This document shows, piece by piece, positions 11,519 through 20,076 of a stretch of DNA of 64,000 nucleotides (positions are counted from its first letter, which is position 1; each line of letters starts with the position of its first letter). The translations under genes and the position numbers were made by a program. The stretch comes from Paraburkholderia phenazinium. GTDB lineage: Bacteria; Pseudomonadota; Gammaproteobacteria; Burkholderiales; Burkholderiaceae. The notes beneath the pieces are model-generated. The model saw nothing but the letters and a program-made list of their open reading frames with translations. It made no database searches and was not told the origin of the DNA. Location of the stretch: positions 3,038,001 through 3,102,000 of the forward strand of contig NZ_FSRU01000002.1 of NCBI RefSeq assembly GCF_900142845.1, in the 5' to 3' direction.

Positions 11519-13936
11519 ATGGCAGCCGAATTCAAGGACACTCAGCAACAGCTCTCGAAGTTCCGCCTGCGGGTCGCGGCGGCGGGCCTGTTCGTGTTCG
11601 TCTGCTTCGGGCTGATCGTTTTCCGCTTCCTGTTCCTGCAGGTCTGGCACTACAGCAAGTATTCGCTGCAGGCCGACGAGAACCGCATCTCGGTGGCGCC
11701 GATCGTGCCGAACCGCGGCATCATCACGGATCGTAACGGCGTCGTGCTGGCGAAGAACTACTCCGCCTACACGCTGGAAATCACGCCTTCGAAGCTCAAC
11801 GACACGCTCGACAACGTCATCGACAATCTCGCGACCGTCATTACGATCGACGCACGCGACCGGCGCAACTTCAAGAAGCTGCAGGAAGACTCGAAGAACT
11901 TCGAGAGCCTGCCGATCCGCACCCGCCTGACCGACGACGAAGTCGCGCGCTTCACCGCGCAGCGCTTCCGCTTCCCGGGCGTCGAGGTGCGTGCGCGGCT
12001 GTTCCGTCAGTACCCGCTAGGGGCGACGGCCGCGCACGTGATCGGTTACATCGGGCGCATTTCGCAGCGCGATCAGGACCGCATCGACGAAGCCAGCGAC
12101 CAGAACGACAGCGATCCGGATCACTACGATCCGCGCCTCGATGCGAACAACTACAAGGGCACCGACTACATCGGCAAGATCGGTGTGGAGCAGAGCTACG
12201 AGACCGAACTGCACGGCCAGACCGGCTTCGAGGAAGTCGAGGTGACCGCAGGCGGACGGCCGGTGCGGACCTTGTCGCGCACTCAGGCGACGCCGGGCAA
12301 CAACCTCGTGCTGTCGCTCGACATCGGCCTGCAGCAGGTCGCCGAACAGGCATTTGCCGGCAAGCGCGGCGCGCTGGTGGCGATCGAACCGTCGAGTGGA
12401 GACGTGCTCGCCTTCGTGTCGGCGCCGAGCTTCGATCCGAATTCGTTTGTGGACGGCATCGACCAGCAGACCTGGGACGACCTGAACAACTCGCCCGACC
12501 ACCCGCTGCTGAACCGGCCGCTGCACGGCACTTATCCGCCGGGCTCCACCTACAAGCCGTTCATGGCGCTCGCCGCACTGACGCTGCACAAGCGCACGCC
12601 GGGTTGGGGCTTCCAGGATCCGGGCTACTACACGTTCGGCGGCCACACGTTCCGCAACGACGTGCGCTCGGGCCAGGGCTGGGTCGACCTGAACCGCGCC
12701 ATCGTGGTGTCGAACGACACGTATTTCTTCATGCTGGCGCATGATCTCGGCGTCAATGCGATCGCCAATTTCATGAAGCCGTGGGGCTTCGGCCAGATCA
12801 CCGGCATCGATATTGCCGGTGAAGCGAAGGGCATTCTTCCTTCCACCGAATGGAAGCGCAAAGCCTACCGCAAGCCCGAACAGCAGCGCTGGTACGAAGG
12901 CGAGACGATCAGTCTCGGGATCGGCCAGGGCTACAACTCGTTCACGATCCTGCAGCTTGCCCATGCGGTCGCCACGCTCGCCAACAACGGCATCGTGATG
13001 AAGCCTCACCTGGTGAAGGAAATCGAAAATCCGATCACCAAGGACGAGCGTCTGACCGTGCCGAAGGACGACGGCCGCATCAACGTGTCGCAGACCGATA
13101 TTGATGTCGTCAAGCGTGCGATGGTCGGTGTCGTGACCAACGGCACGGCGTCGAAGGTCTTCATCGGCGCACCCTATCAAGCCGCGGGCAAGACCGGTAC
13201 CGCGCAGGTCTATTCGCTGCAGGGCGCGAACTACAAGGGCCACGCGATTCCAGAAAATCTGCGTGACCACGCGCTCTTTATCGCCTTCGCGCCGGCAGAC
13301 AATCCGAAGATCGCGCTCGCACTGATCGTCGAAAACGGTGGCTGGGGTGCGGAAGTGGCGGGCCCGATCGCGCGCCGCGTGCTCGACTACTACCTCGTTG
13401 ACCGGAACAAGCCGGGCGCGGAAGCGGCGGCCGTCGCTGCGGCGGCTTCGGCAACCGCGGAGGCGTCGGCGCCGGTGATCGGCTCGGCGCCGACTGCTGT
13501 CGAAATCATGCAGCCGGCTTCCGTCGCTGCGGGCTTCACTGCCTTGCCGATGCCCGGCGCCGCATCGAATGCAGCGGGGGCGTCGGCACCGGCTGCGGCG
13601 TCGGCGGCTTCGGATGTTGCACCTGCGGCGCCGGTTGGCCCTGTCGTCGCAGCGCCGGACGGCAAGGGCGCCGATAAGAACGCAGCTAATCGGGCGGCAA
13701 CGGGTGCAGATCGGTCAGGCGCTACGGCAAACGACGCCTCGGCTCCGTTCGTCGCCACCACCGTGCTGGCGGACCCAGCCTCGGCCCCCACCAGGACACT
13801 GGTGCCGCGCAAATCCGGTCCGCACCATCCACGCCCGGCCAGCGAACCGTCGCCCACCGCCGCTGCGCCATCGCGCGACGATAGCATTCAGCCCACGTCA
13901 CCCCGCCAGCCGGTTTCCGGCGGCATCGACGAGTAA
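11519..13936 (+). CDS. mrdA: Penicillin-binding protein 2 with long C-terminal tail
   Basis: The class B transpeptidase PBP2 of the elongasome, partner of RodA. From ATG 11519 it is 805 residues: a short cytoplasmic part, one membrane anchor (AAGLFVFVCFGLIVFRFLFL), the pedestal domain, then the transpeptidase with nucleophile Ser343 in PPGSTYK, an SND motif and KTGT starting at Lys558. Residues from about 635 to the end form an Ala/Pro/Ser-rich tail of some 170 residues that E. coli PBP2 (633 residues) lacks. The catalytic domain looks intact. It is followed by mrdB with only 10 bases between. Confidence 0.95.
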   Translation: MAAEFKDTQQQLSKFRLRVAAAGLFVFVCFGLIVFRFLFLQVWHYSKYSLQADENRISVAPIVPNRGIITDRNGVVLAKNYSAYTLEITPSKLNDTLDNVIDNLATVITIDARDRRNFKKLQEDSKNFESLPIRTRLTDDEVARFTAQRFRFPGVEVRARLFRQYPLGATAAHVIGYIGRISQRDQDRIDEASDQNDSDPDHYDPRLDANNYKGTDYIGKIGVEQSYETELHGQTGFEEVEVTAGGRPVRTLSRTQATPGNNLVLSLDIGLQQVAEQAFAGKRGALVAIEPSSGDVLAFVSAPSFDPNSFVDGIDQQTWDDLNNSPDHPLLNRPLHGTYPPGSTYKPFMALAALTLHKRTPGWGFQDPGYYTFGGHTFRNDVRSGQGWVDLNRAIVVSNDTYFFMLAHDLGVNAIANFMKPWGFGQITGIDIAGEAKGILPSTEWKRKAYRKPEQQRWYEGETISLGIGQGYNSFTILQLAHAVATLANNGIVMKPHLVKEIENPITKDERLTVPKDDGRINVSQTDIDVVKRAMVGVVTNGTASKVFIGAPYQAAGKTGTAQVYSLQGANYKGHAIPENLRDHALFIAFAPADNPKIALALIVENGGWGAEVAGPIARRVLDYYLVDRNKPGAEAAAVAAAASATAEASAPVIGSAPTAVEIMQPASVAAGFTALPMPGAASNAAGASAPAAASAASDVAPAAPVGPVVAAPDGKGADKNAANRAATGADRSGATANDASAPFVATTVLADPASAPTRTLVPRKSGPHHPRPASEPSPTAAAPSRDDSIQPTSPRQPVSGGIDE

Positions 13937-13946
13937 GGAGAAAGGC

Positions 13947-15095
13947 ATGCAATTCGACAAGCGCGCCTGGCTCGATCGCATCAAGAAGATGTTCATCGGC
14001 TTCGACCGCCCGCTCGCACTCGCGGTGTTTCTGCTGATGTGCGTCGGTATCGTCACGCTGTACAGCGCCACGCTCGACATGCCGGGTAAGGTGGAAGACC
14101 AGTTGCGCAACATCATGCTGACCTTCGTGCTGATGTGGGCGCTCGCGAATGTGCCGCCCACCACGCTGATGCGCTTCGCCGTCCCGCTGTATACCTTCGG
14201 CATTGCGCTACTGGTAGCGGTGGCGCTATTCGGTCTCACGCGCAAGGGGGCCAAGCGCTGGATCAACGTCGGCGTGGTGATCCAGCCGTCGGAGATCATG
14301 AAAATCGCCACACCCTTGATGCTCGCGTGGTACTACCAGCGCCGCGAAGGCGTGATGCGCTGGTACGACTATCTGGTCGGCCTGATCATTCTGGCCGTGC
14401 CGGTGGGCCTGATCGCCAAGCAGCCGGACCTCGGCACCGCCGTGCTGGTGTTCGCGGCGGGTCTGTTCGTCATCTACTTCGCGGGCCTGAGTTTCAAGCT
14501 GATCGTGCCGGTGCTGATTGCCGCGGCGATCGCGGTCACCTCCATTGCGGTGTTTCAGGACAAGATCTGCCAGCCTGAAGTGCAGTGGCCGCTGATGCAC
14601 GACTATCAGAAGCACCGTATCTGCACCTTGCTCGACCCCACCTCCGATCCGCTCGGCAAGGGCTTCCACACCATCCAGGCGGTGATTGCGATCGGCTCGG
14701 GTGGCCCGCTCGGCAAGGGCTGGCTGAAGGGCACGCAGGCCCACCTGGAATTCATTCCCGAGAAGCACACCGACTTCATTTTCGCGGTGTTTTCCGAGGA
14801 GTTCGGGCTCGCCGGCGGGGTGGTGCTGCTGTTCCTGTATATGTGTCTGATCGCGCGCGGGCTATACATCGCGGCGAATGGCGCCACACTCTTCGGCCGG
14901 CTATTGGCGGGCTCGCTGACCATGGCCTTCTTCACCTATGCGTTCGTCAATATCGGCATGGTGAGCGGAATCTTGCCGGTGGTCGGCGTGCCGCTGCCCT
15001 TCATGAGTTATGGAGGCACGGCGCTGATTACGCTGGGAATCGCGACGGGCCTGATCATGAGCGTCGGGCGACAGAAGCGGCTGATGCAGAGTTAA
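13947..15095 (+). CDS. mrdB: SEDS glycosyltransferase RodA
   Basis: A 382-residue RodA, the SEDS-family peptidoglycan polymerase that works with PBP2. The ATG at 13947 has an AAGGAG site 8-9 bases upstream; longer versions of the frame overlap mrdA and are not conserved. About ten membrane spans are visible. SEDS motifs include KGAKRWINVGVVIQPSEIMKIATPL, KQPDLGTAVL (Asp of the active site), the FIPEKHTDFIFAVFSEEFG loop and the C-terminal PVVGVPLPFMSYGGTALI. Last gene of the rod-shape operon, ending 28 bases before a perfect terminator hairpin. Confidence 0.97.
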   Translation: MQFDKRAWLDRIKKMFIGFDRPLALAVFLLMCVGIVTLYSATLDMPGKVEDQLRNIMLTFVLMWALANVPPTTLMRFAVPLYTFGIALLVAVALFGLTRKGAKRWINVGVVIQPSEIMKIATPLMLAWYYQRREGVMRWYDYLVGLIILAVPVGLIAKQPDLGTAVLVFAAGLFVIYFAGLSFKLIVPVLIAAAIAVTSIAVFQDKICQPEVQWPLMHDYQKHRICTLLDPTSDPLGKGFHTIQAVIAIGSGGPLGKGWLKGTQAHLEFIPEKHTDFIFAVFSEEFGLAGGVVLLFLYMCLIARGLYIAANGATLFGRLLAGSLTMAFFTYAFVNIGMVSGILPVVGVPLPFMSYGGTALITLGIATGLIMSVGRQKRLMQS

Positions 15096-15123
15096 TCCAG
15101 AGCGGATGCACGGCTCGCGATAC

Positions 15124-15157
15124 GAAAAGGGGCGCATCTTGAACTGCGCCCCTTTTC
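15124..15157. terminator. Bidirectional terminator between mrdB and the Sel1 gene
   Basis: Perfect 13-base inverted repeat: GAAAAGGGGCGCA (15124-15136), 8-base loop, TGCGCCCCTTTTC (15145-15157). A-runs and T-runs flank it so it can end both the rightward mre-mrd operon and the leftward Sel1 gene. Confidence 0.9.
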
Positions 15158-15190
15158 AATTGAACGGCCTCATTCGCCTATTCGCGCGCT

Positions 15191-15907
15191 TTACTGCGGT
15201 TTGGCCTCGTGCTCATCGCGCAATTGGGCGCTCAGTTGCAGATACTTCAGCTTGGCCGCCGGATCGCCCTGCGCCGCGGCAGCCGCATAGTAAGCACGCG
15301 CCACGTTCAGGTTCTTGTCCACGCCGTCGCCGCCGCGTTCGTAGAATGAGCCGGCCACGTACTGCGCGGTCATGTCGCCGCCTTCCGCGGCCTTCTTGTA
15401 CCAGACGAACGCCTGGCGATTGTCGCGCGCCGTGCCGCGGCCATCCAGAAACTGGTTCGCCAGCGCCAGCTCAGCTTGCACGTGCCCCTGCTGCGCCGCC
15501 TTCAGAAACCAGCGGTGCGCTTCCACCGGATCGCGGTCGACGAACTCGCCATCGTCGTACATCTTGCCGTAGACATACTGCGCGTGCGACATGTTCGCGT
15601 CGGCGGCCTTGCGCAGCCACTTCTTGCCCTCATCCACGTTGGCCGTCGTGCCTTCGCCGGTGAGCAACATCATCGCGTAGTTGAATTCGGCGAGCCGGTT
15701 GCCGCGCAGCGCCGCCTTGTGAAATTCGACGAGCGCCGAGCTCAGGTTGCCCGCGTTGTAATCGGCGACCGCTGTCTGCGTCTCCGGATCGTCGGCTTTG
15801 GACGGCTTGTCCTGTGCATTGACCGTCGCCGATGCCGCCACCGCCAATGCGGCACATGCGGCAAACCCCACCGCCACACGCACGACGTACTGCGAAAAAC
15901 CCTTCAT
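15191..15907 (-). CDS. Exported Sel1-repeat protein
   Basis: A 238-residue secreted protein made of Sel1-like (TPR-related) repeats. The start ATG 15907 has an AGGAGG site 7 bases upstream and is followed by a clear signal peptide (AVGFAACAALAVAASATVNAQ). The mature part has four to five repeats recognisable by AEFNYAMMLLTGEGT, AQYVYGKMYDDGEFV, AELALANQFLDGRGT and AQYVAGSFYERGGDG. Sel1 proteins are usually scaffolds in envelope or signalling complexes; no catalytic motif is present. Its ATG overlaps the stop of the upstream aldolase gene (ATGA), so the two appear translationally coupled although their roles look unrelated. Confidence 0.88.
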   Translation of the reverse strand: MKGFSQYVVRVAVGFAACAALAVAASATVNAQDKPSKADDPETQTAVADYNAGNLSSALVEFHKAALRGNRLAEFNYAMMLLTGEGTTANVDEGKKWLRKAADANMSHAQYVYGKMYDDGEFVDRDPVEAHRWFLKAAQQGHVQAELALANQFLDGRGTARDNRQAFVWYKKAAEGGDMTAQYVAGSFYERGGDGVDKNLNVARAYYAAAAAQGDPAAKLKYLQLSAQLRDEHEAKPQ

Positions 15908-16686
15908 GACCGCACCTCCTGCAGCGCTTGACGCGTCGCGCGCAGCAGCCACATAACGTCGCTTGCCAGCGCGATAAAACGAAAACCGGCGTCGCGATAC
16001 TGTCGCGCGCCGGCGGAATCCATGGCAAAAATGCCGGTTGCGATGCCGGCATTGTCGGCCGCCGCGACGACGTGGCTCATCGCCGCCTGCACCTCGGGAT
16101 GCTTCGAATCGCCCAGATGGCCGAGGCTCGCGGCGAGATCGGCGGGTCCGATGAACAGGCAATCGACGCCCGGCGTCGCCGCAATCTTCTCCACCTCATG
16201 CACGGCGGATGCCGACTCGATCTGCACGATCGTCGCAATCTGCGCGTTCGCCGTCTGCACGTAGTCGCGCCGCATGCCGTACGACCCCGCACGCACGGCG
16301 CCCGCGACGCCACGCAAGCCGTCGAGCGCCTCGGGCGTCGGATACTGGGTCAGACGCACGGCATGCGCGGCCTCTTCAGCCGACTCGATATTCGGGAACA
16401 TCAGCGTGCGCGCGCCCGCATCGAGCACGCGCTTGACGAGCCACGCTTCGCTCGCCGGCACGCGCACCGCGGGCTCGCTCGGCAGGTGCGCTGCAGCAAT
16501 CGCGCGCAACTGGTTGGTGACGTCCGCGCTGTCGATCGGCGCGTGCTCCATATCGATCAGCAACCAGTCGAAGCCGGCATGCGCGAGCGCCTCGGCGGCG
16601 CTTTCGCAGCCAAGCGAGAGCCACACGCCAAAGAGCGCCTCAGTTTCCTTGAGACGTTGTTTGAGGGGATTGGTGAAGGTGCTCAT
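15904..16686 (-). CDS. HpcH/HpaI-family aldolase
   Basis: A 260-residue class II pyruvate-dependent aldolase of the HpcH/HpaI/GarL family, which cleaves 2-keto-3-deoxy acids to pyruvate and an aldehyde. Motifs are GVWLSLGCESAAEALAHAGFD, LLIDMEHAPID (substrate and general-base region), VQIESASAVHEVEKI with the metal-binding Glu, and FIGPADLAASLGH with the metal Asp. ATG 16686 gives MSTFTNPLKQRL, the normal family start. The actual substrate is not evident; no sugar-acid pathway genes are adjacent. It is cotranscribed with, and overlaps, the downstream Sel1 gene. Confidence 0.88.
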   Translation of the reverse strand: MSTFTNPLKQRLKETEALFGVWLSLGCESAAEALAHAGFDWLLIDMEHAPIDSADVTNQLRAIAAAHLPSEPAVRVPASEAWLVKRVLDAGARTLMFPNIESAEEAAHAVRLTQYPTPEALDGLRGVAGAVRAGSYGMRRDYVQTANAQIATIVQIESASAVHEVEKIAATPGVDCLFIGPADLAASLGHLGDSKHPEVQAAMSHVVAAADNAGIATGIFAMDSAGARQYRDAGFRFIALASDVMWLLRATRQALQEVRS

Positions 16687-16902
16687 CGCCGCACTCCGCG
16701 GCAACGCACAACGTCGCCTGAAGCACGGGAGAGGCGGCAGGCGCCGCGGGCCTCGCGCCCGCTTTGATGTGCGGTGACCGGCATGTCTCGCTCCGAGTGG
16801 TTATCGAAACGATCATACCGTGACAATAACGCGGACGCTGAGGTACGACTCGCAGCGCGCAAGGTTGCGGCGTAGATGCAGCGCCGGTGGCCCGCTTGCG
16901 AC

Positions 16903-17349
16903 TCAGTCGCGGACCACGTCGGCCCAGCAATTCGGCGTCTCGTAGAGACGCACCTTGTGCAGACGCAGATTCACGCCGTAGTGGGCGTCGTAGACATTCG
17001 CGAGCAGGTCGAACGCGACCGCCGCGAGATTCTCAACGGTGGGAATGCGATCGAGCACGACCGTCTTGTGGCCCGGCATGGAATCGAGAAAGCCGCGCAC
17101 GTGCGTGTCGCCTTCGTAGACGAGAAACGCGTGATCCCACTTGTCGACGAGGTGTTCGACGGCGAGCGACTTCACGTCCGCGAAGTCCATCACCATGCCG
17201 CGATCCGGCGCGCCTTCCGTATCGACCAGATCGCCTTGCAGCGTGATTTCCAGCACATAGCGATGCCCGTGCAGATTCCGGCACTGGCTGCGGTGATCGG
17301 GGATGCGGTGGCCCGCGTCGAATTCGAGTTTTCGGGTAATCGTCAGCAC
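16903..17349 (-). CDS. queD: 6-carboxy-5,6,7,8-tetrahydropterin synthase
   Basis: A 148-residue QueD, the second step of queuosine (preQ0) biosynthesis, converting dihydroneopterin triphosphate to carboxy-tetrahydropterin. Zinc ligands His14, His27 and His29 and the catalytic Cys23 are visible in DAGHRIPDH and QCRNLHGHRY. PTVENLAAVAFDLL and the C-terminal VRLYETPNCWADV with the conserved Glu also fit. It is the last of queC-queE-queD, 6 bases after queE. Confidence 0.95.
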   Translation of the reverse strand: MLTITRKLEFDAGHRIPDHRSQCRNLHGHRYVLEITLQGDLVDTEGAPDRGMVMDFADVKSLAVEHLVDKWDHAFLVYEGDTHVRGFLDSMPGHKTVVLDRIPTVENLAAVAFDLLANVYDAHYGVNLRLHKVRLYETPNCWADVVRD

Positions 17350-17355
17350 GGCAAA

Positions 17356-17988
17356 TCAGGGAATGTTCAGATACTTGTGGGTCTGCATCGACAGGCGCCA
17401 TTGCGGATGGCGTTTGCACCAGTCGATCGCGAGTTTCGTGTTGATGTCGCGCGACGGGCCGTCCATGGGCTGGACGAGGAAATATTCGAAGTCGAGCGCC
17501 GCGTACTCCGACAGGCGCTGGTTGTCCTGCGGAATCACGACTTTCAGTTCGTTGCCTTTGGTGACCACCAACGGTGCGTCGGCCTTCGGGCTCACGCAGA
17601 TCCAGTCGATCGTCTCGAGCACCGGCAGCGAGCCGTTGGTCTCGATGGCGATTTCAAAACCGGCGGCGTGCAGCGCGTCGACGAAGGGCTGATCCATCTG
17701 CAACATCGGCTCGCCGCCGGTACAGACGACAAAGCGCTCGCCCTCGCCTTCCGGCCATTGCGCGGCGATCATCGCCACCAGGTCTGCGGCGCTGCGGTAC
17801 TTGCCGCCGTTCTCGCCGTCCGTGCCGACAAAGTCCGTATCGCAGAAGCGGCACACCGCCTCTGCACGGTCTTCCTCGCGGCCCGACCACAGATTGCAGC
17901 CGGCGAACCGGCAAAACACCGCCGGGCGGCCGGCATTCGCGCCTTCGCCCTGCAATGTGTAGAAGATTTCCTTGACCGCGTACGTCAT
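17356..17988 (-). CDS. queE: 7-carboxy-7-deazaguanine synthase
   Basis: A 210-residue radical SAM enzyme that contracts carboxytetrahydropterin to 7-carboxy-7-deazaguanine. The cluster cysteines are Cys31, Cys46 and Cys49, i.e. C-X14-C-X2-C rather than the classical CX3CX2C; this variant is the one known from Burkholderia QueE. The EGANAGRPAVFCRFAGCNLW and CTGGEPMLQMDQP segments confirm the family, and FEIAIETNGSLPV is the conserved strand. It lies between queC and queD on the same strand. Confidence 0.95.
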   Translation of the reverse strand: MTYAVKEIFYTLQGEGANAGRPAVFCRFAGCNLWSGREEDRAEAVCRFCDTDFVGTDGENGGKYRSAADLVAMIAAQWPEGEGERFVVCTGGEPMLQMDQPFVDALHAAGFEIAIETNGSLPVLETIDWICVSPKADAPLVVTKGNELKVVIPQDNQRLSEYAALDFEYFLVQPMDGPSRDINTKLAIDWCKRHPQWRLSMQTHKYLNIP

Positions 17989-18061
17989 GCTGCTTTCTGC
18001 CTGGCACAGCGTGCCTGATTAAAGTTGCCGCCGCCCCACGGATCACCCGGGGGCGCACGGT

Positions 18062-18796
18062 TCAAACCGGTGCTTCCGTGACGTTCTCGCCGGCGAGATA
18101 GGCCTCGTAGCCGCGCTTGCGCAAGCGGCACGCCGGACATTCGCCGCAGCCGAAACCCCACGCATGCAACTCGGCACGCTCGCCGAGATAGCACGTATGC
18201 GTCTCGACCCGCACCAGCTCGACCAGCTCGTCGCCGCCCAGTTCGTGCGCGAGGCGCCACGTATCGGCCTTGTCGAGCCACATCAGCGGCGTTTCCAGCG
18301 CGAAGCGGCTGTCCATGCCGAGATTGAGCGCCACCTGCAGCGCCTTCATCGTGTCGTCGCGGCAGTCGGGATAGCCCGAAAAGTCCGTTTCGCACATGCC
18401 GCCTACCAGCACCTGCAAGCCGCGCCGATAGGCAATCGCCGCGGCGATCGTCATGAACATCAGGTTGCGGCCCGGCACAAAGGTATTCGGCAAACCACTG
18501 GCCGCGGCTTCGATCTGGATCTCGCGCGTCATGGCGGTATCGCTGATCGAACCGAGCACCGACAGGTCGATCATGTGATCGTCGCCGAGGCGCGCGGCCC
18601 ACGCCGGAAAAGCCCGGGCGACGGCGTCGCGAAAGCCTTCACGGCACTCCAGTTCGACCCGGTGCCGCTGCCCGTAGTCGAAGCCGAGTGTCTCGACCGT
18701 TTCATATCGTTCGAGCGCCCAGGCGAGGCACGTGGCCGAGTCCTGACCGCCGGAAAACAGCACTAGAGCGCTACTTTTAGCGTCTTTGCGGATCAC
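18062..18796 (-). CDS. queC: 7-cyano-7-deazaguanine synthase
   Basis: A 244-residue ATP-dependent QueC that converts carboxydeazaguanine to preQ0. The PP-loop [16 protein letters not shown] is near the N-terminus; the zinc site [14 protein letters not shown] is at the C-terminus; [14 protein letters not shown] is the central signature. I choose GTG 18796, preceded by GGAG, because the protein then starts 14 residues before the PP-loop as in the family; the open frame runs 20 codons further upstream without conserved sequence. First gene of the queC-queE-queD operon. Confidence 0.95.
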   Translation of the reverse strand: MIRKDAKSSALVLFSGGQDSATCLAWALERYETVETLGFDYGQRHRVELECREGFRDAVARAFPAWAARLGDDHMIDLSVLGSISDTAMTREIQIEAAASGLPNTFVPGRNLMFMTIAAAIAYRRGLQVLVGGMCETDFSGYPDCRDDTMKALQVALNLGMDSRFALETPLMWLDKADTWRLAHELGGDELVELVRVETHTCYLGERAELHAWGFGCGECPACRLRKRGYEAYLAGENVTEAPV

Positions 18797-19162
18797 CGTG
18801 AAACTCCGTGAATGATGAGTGCCACGTCGCGCTGCGCGGTGTGCGCCATGCAGCAACGCGGCGCGACGCGTGCCGGCGTGACAGCCGGCTCAAGCAGTAT
18901 AGGCCGCGCCTTCCGCGTGCAGAGTCGCTGGCGCTTATACCGCTGATCGTCGGACGCAGGGGTGGTTGCGCGGTGCCGCGCCGCCGGAAAGTAGCCGGCG
19001 CTCCCCCCGAAAAACGACAAAGGACTTGTCAGGCGAACGCAGCAAGTCCTTGAACTGGCGCGATTTTATCATGCGACGCCCAATGCCGCCGCGTAGCGCT
19101 GCGAACCGGCGCCGCATGCATCGACGACAACCGCAACGCCCGGCACCCGTCAGAAAAGGAAA
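18797..19162. other. Intergenic region upstream of queC
   Basis: About 370 bases without a supportable gene between the queC start and the tRNA-Phe terminator. It must hold the queC promoter; I see no convincing -35/-10 pair, no preQ1 riboswitch-like fold, and only short frames without conserved features. Confidence 0.4.
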
Positions 19163-19193
19163 AGCCCCAGGAATCTTGCGAGTTCCTGGGGCT
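19163..19193 (-). terminator. Terminator of tRNA-Phe
   Basis: Perfect 11-base inverted repeat, AGCCCCAGGAA at 19163-19173 and its complement at 19183-19193, with a 9-base loop. On the minus strand it is followed by TTTTCCTTTT, a good intrinsic terminator just after the tRNA. Confidence 0.9.
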
Positions 19194-19199
19194 GAATCC

Positions 19200-19275
19200 T
19201 GGTGGCCTGGGACGGAATCGAACCATCGACACGCGGATTTTCAATCCGCTGCTCTACCAACTGAGCTACCGGGCC
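19200..19275 (-). tRNA. tRNA-Phe (anticodon GAA)
   Basis: A 76-base cloverleaf on the minus strand including an encoded CCA. The D-arm has AGCTCAGTTGGTAGAGC, the anticodon loop TTGAAAA reads GAA, and the T-arm has GGTTCGATTCC. The acceptor stem GGCCCGG pairs with CCAGGCC except for one C-A mismatch at the fifth pair. Confidence 0.96.
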
Positions 19276-19289
19276 AACGAAGAAGCGAG

Positions 19290-19318
19290 AGTATATCAAA
19301 GGGTTTTCGACTGCTCAA
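19290..19318 (-). promoter_or_regulatory. Sigma-70 promoter of tRNA-Phe
   Basis: On the minus strand, -35 TTGAGC (19318-19313) and -10 TATACT (19295-19290) are separated by exactly 17 bases. Transcription would start 5-8 bases later, a few bases before the mature tRNA end. Confidence 0.75.
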
Positions 19319-19386
19319 GCCCCCTTCTCAAAATTTTTGCCTGGCGGAATGGGACACCTTTTGGGGAGTCCGGGTCCGCCAGCGCG

Positions 19387-20076
19387 TTACTCCCCTTTGT
19401 TCTTGCCGAGATCGACGCCGAGCTGCTTCAGCTTGCGGTACAGGTGCGTGCGTTCGAGCCCCGTCTTTTCGGCGACGCGCGTCATGCTGCCGTTCTCGCG
19501 CGCGAGGTGATACTCGAAGTACGCGCGCTCGAAGGCGTCGCGTGCGTCGCGCAACGGGATGTCGAACGAGATCGACGCCGTCTGCGCCGCCAGCGCACCA
19601 CTGCCGATATTGTCGTTAGCGAGCATCGGCAACGACGCAGCCGAAGCCACCGCCGCCGAACTCACCGGCTGCGCCGGCTTCGGCGCAGCGCCCGGCGCTG
19701 CGGGCGCGGGGTTGCCGCGCGCGAGACCCTGTTCGACCGCCTTCAGCAGCTTCTGCAACGCAATCGGCTTCTCGAGAAAATTGAGCGCGCCGATCTTGGT
19801 GGCTTCGACTGCGGTGTCGATGGTCGCATGGCCGGACATCATGATCACCGGCATCGTCAACAGGCCCTGCGCGGCCCATTCCTTGAGCAGCGTGACGCCA
19901 TCGGTGTCGGGCATCCAGATGTCGAGCAGCACCAGGTCGGGGGCCTGGCGCAGCCGGAACTCACGCGCTTCCTGCGCGTTCTCCGCGGCCTCCACGACGT
20001 GCCCTTCGTCGCTCAGGATCTCCGAGAGCAATTCCCGGATGCCCATTTCATCATCTACCACCAGGATGGTTGCCAT
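19387..20076 (-). CDS. NtrX-like response regulator without AAA+ domain
   Basis: A 229-residue response regulator encoded directly after its kinase (TAAATG junction). The receiver domain has the acidic pair Asp8-Asp9, phospho-acceptor Asp52 in LLDIWMPD, and the KPI lysine. After an Ala/Pro-rich linker (about 130-175) comes a Fis-type helix-turn-helix (MTRVAEKTGLERTHLYRKLKQLGV). The sigma-54-interacting AAA+ domain that normally lies between these parts in NtrX is absent: there is no Walker A and no GAFTGA. It therefore probably regulates transcription without sigma-54 ATPase activity. The targets are unknown. Confidence 0.88.
   Translation of the reverse strand: MATILVVDDEMGIRELLSEILSDEGHVVEAAENAQEAREFRLRQAPDLVLLDIWMPDTDGVTLLKEWAAQGLLTMPVIMMSGHATIDTAVEATKIGALNFLEKPIALQKLLKAVEQGLARGNPAPAAPGAAPKPAQPVSSAAVASAASLPMLANDNIGSGALAAQTASISFDIPLRDARDAFERAYFEYHLARENGSMTRVAEKTGLERTHLYRKLKQLGVDLGKNKGE

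Noticed and set aside
18797..19162. Possible preQ1 riboswitch before queC
   Set aside because: No preQ1 aptamer-like hairpin plus A-rich tail could be recognised.
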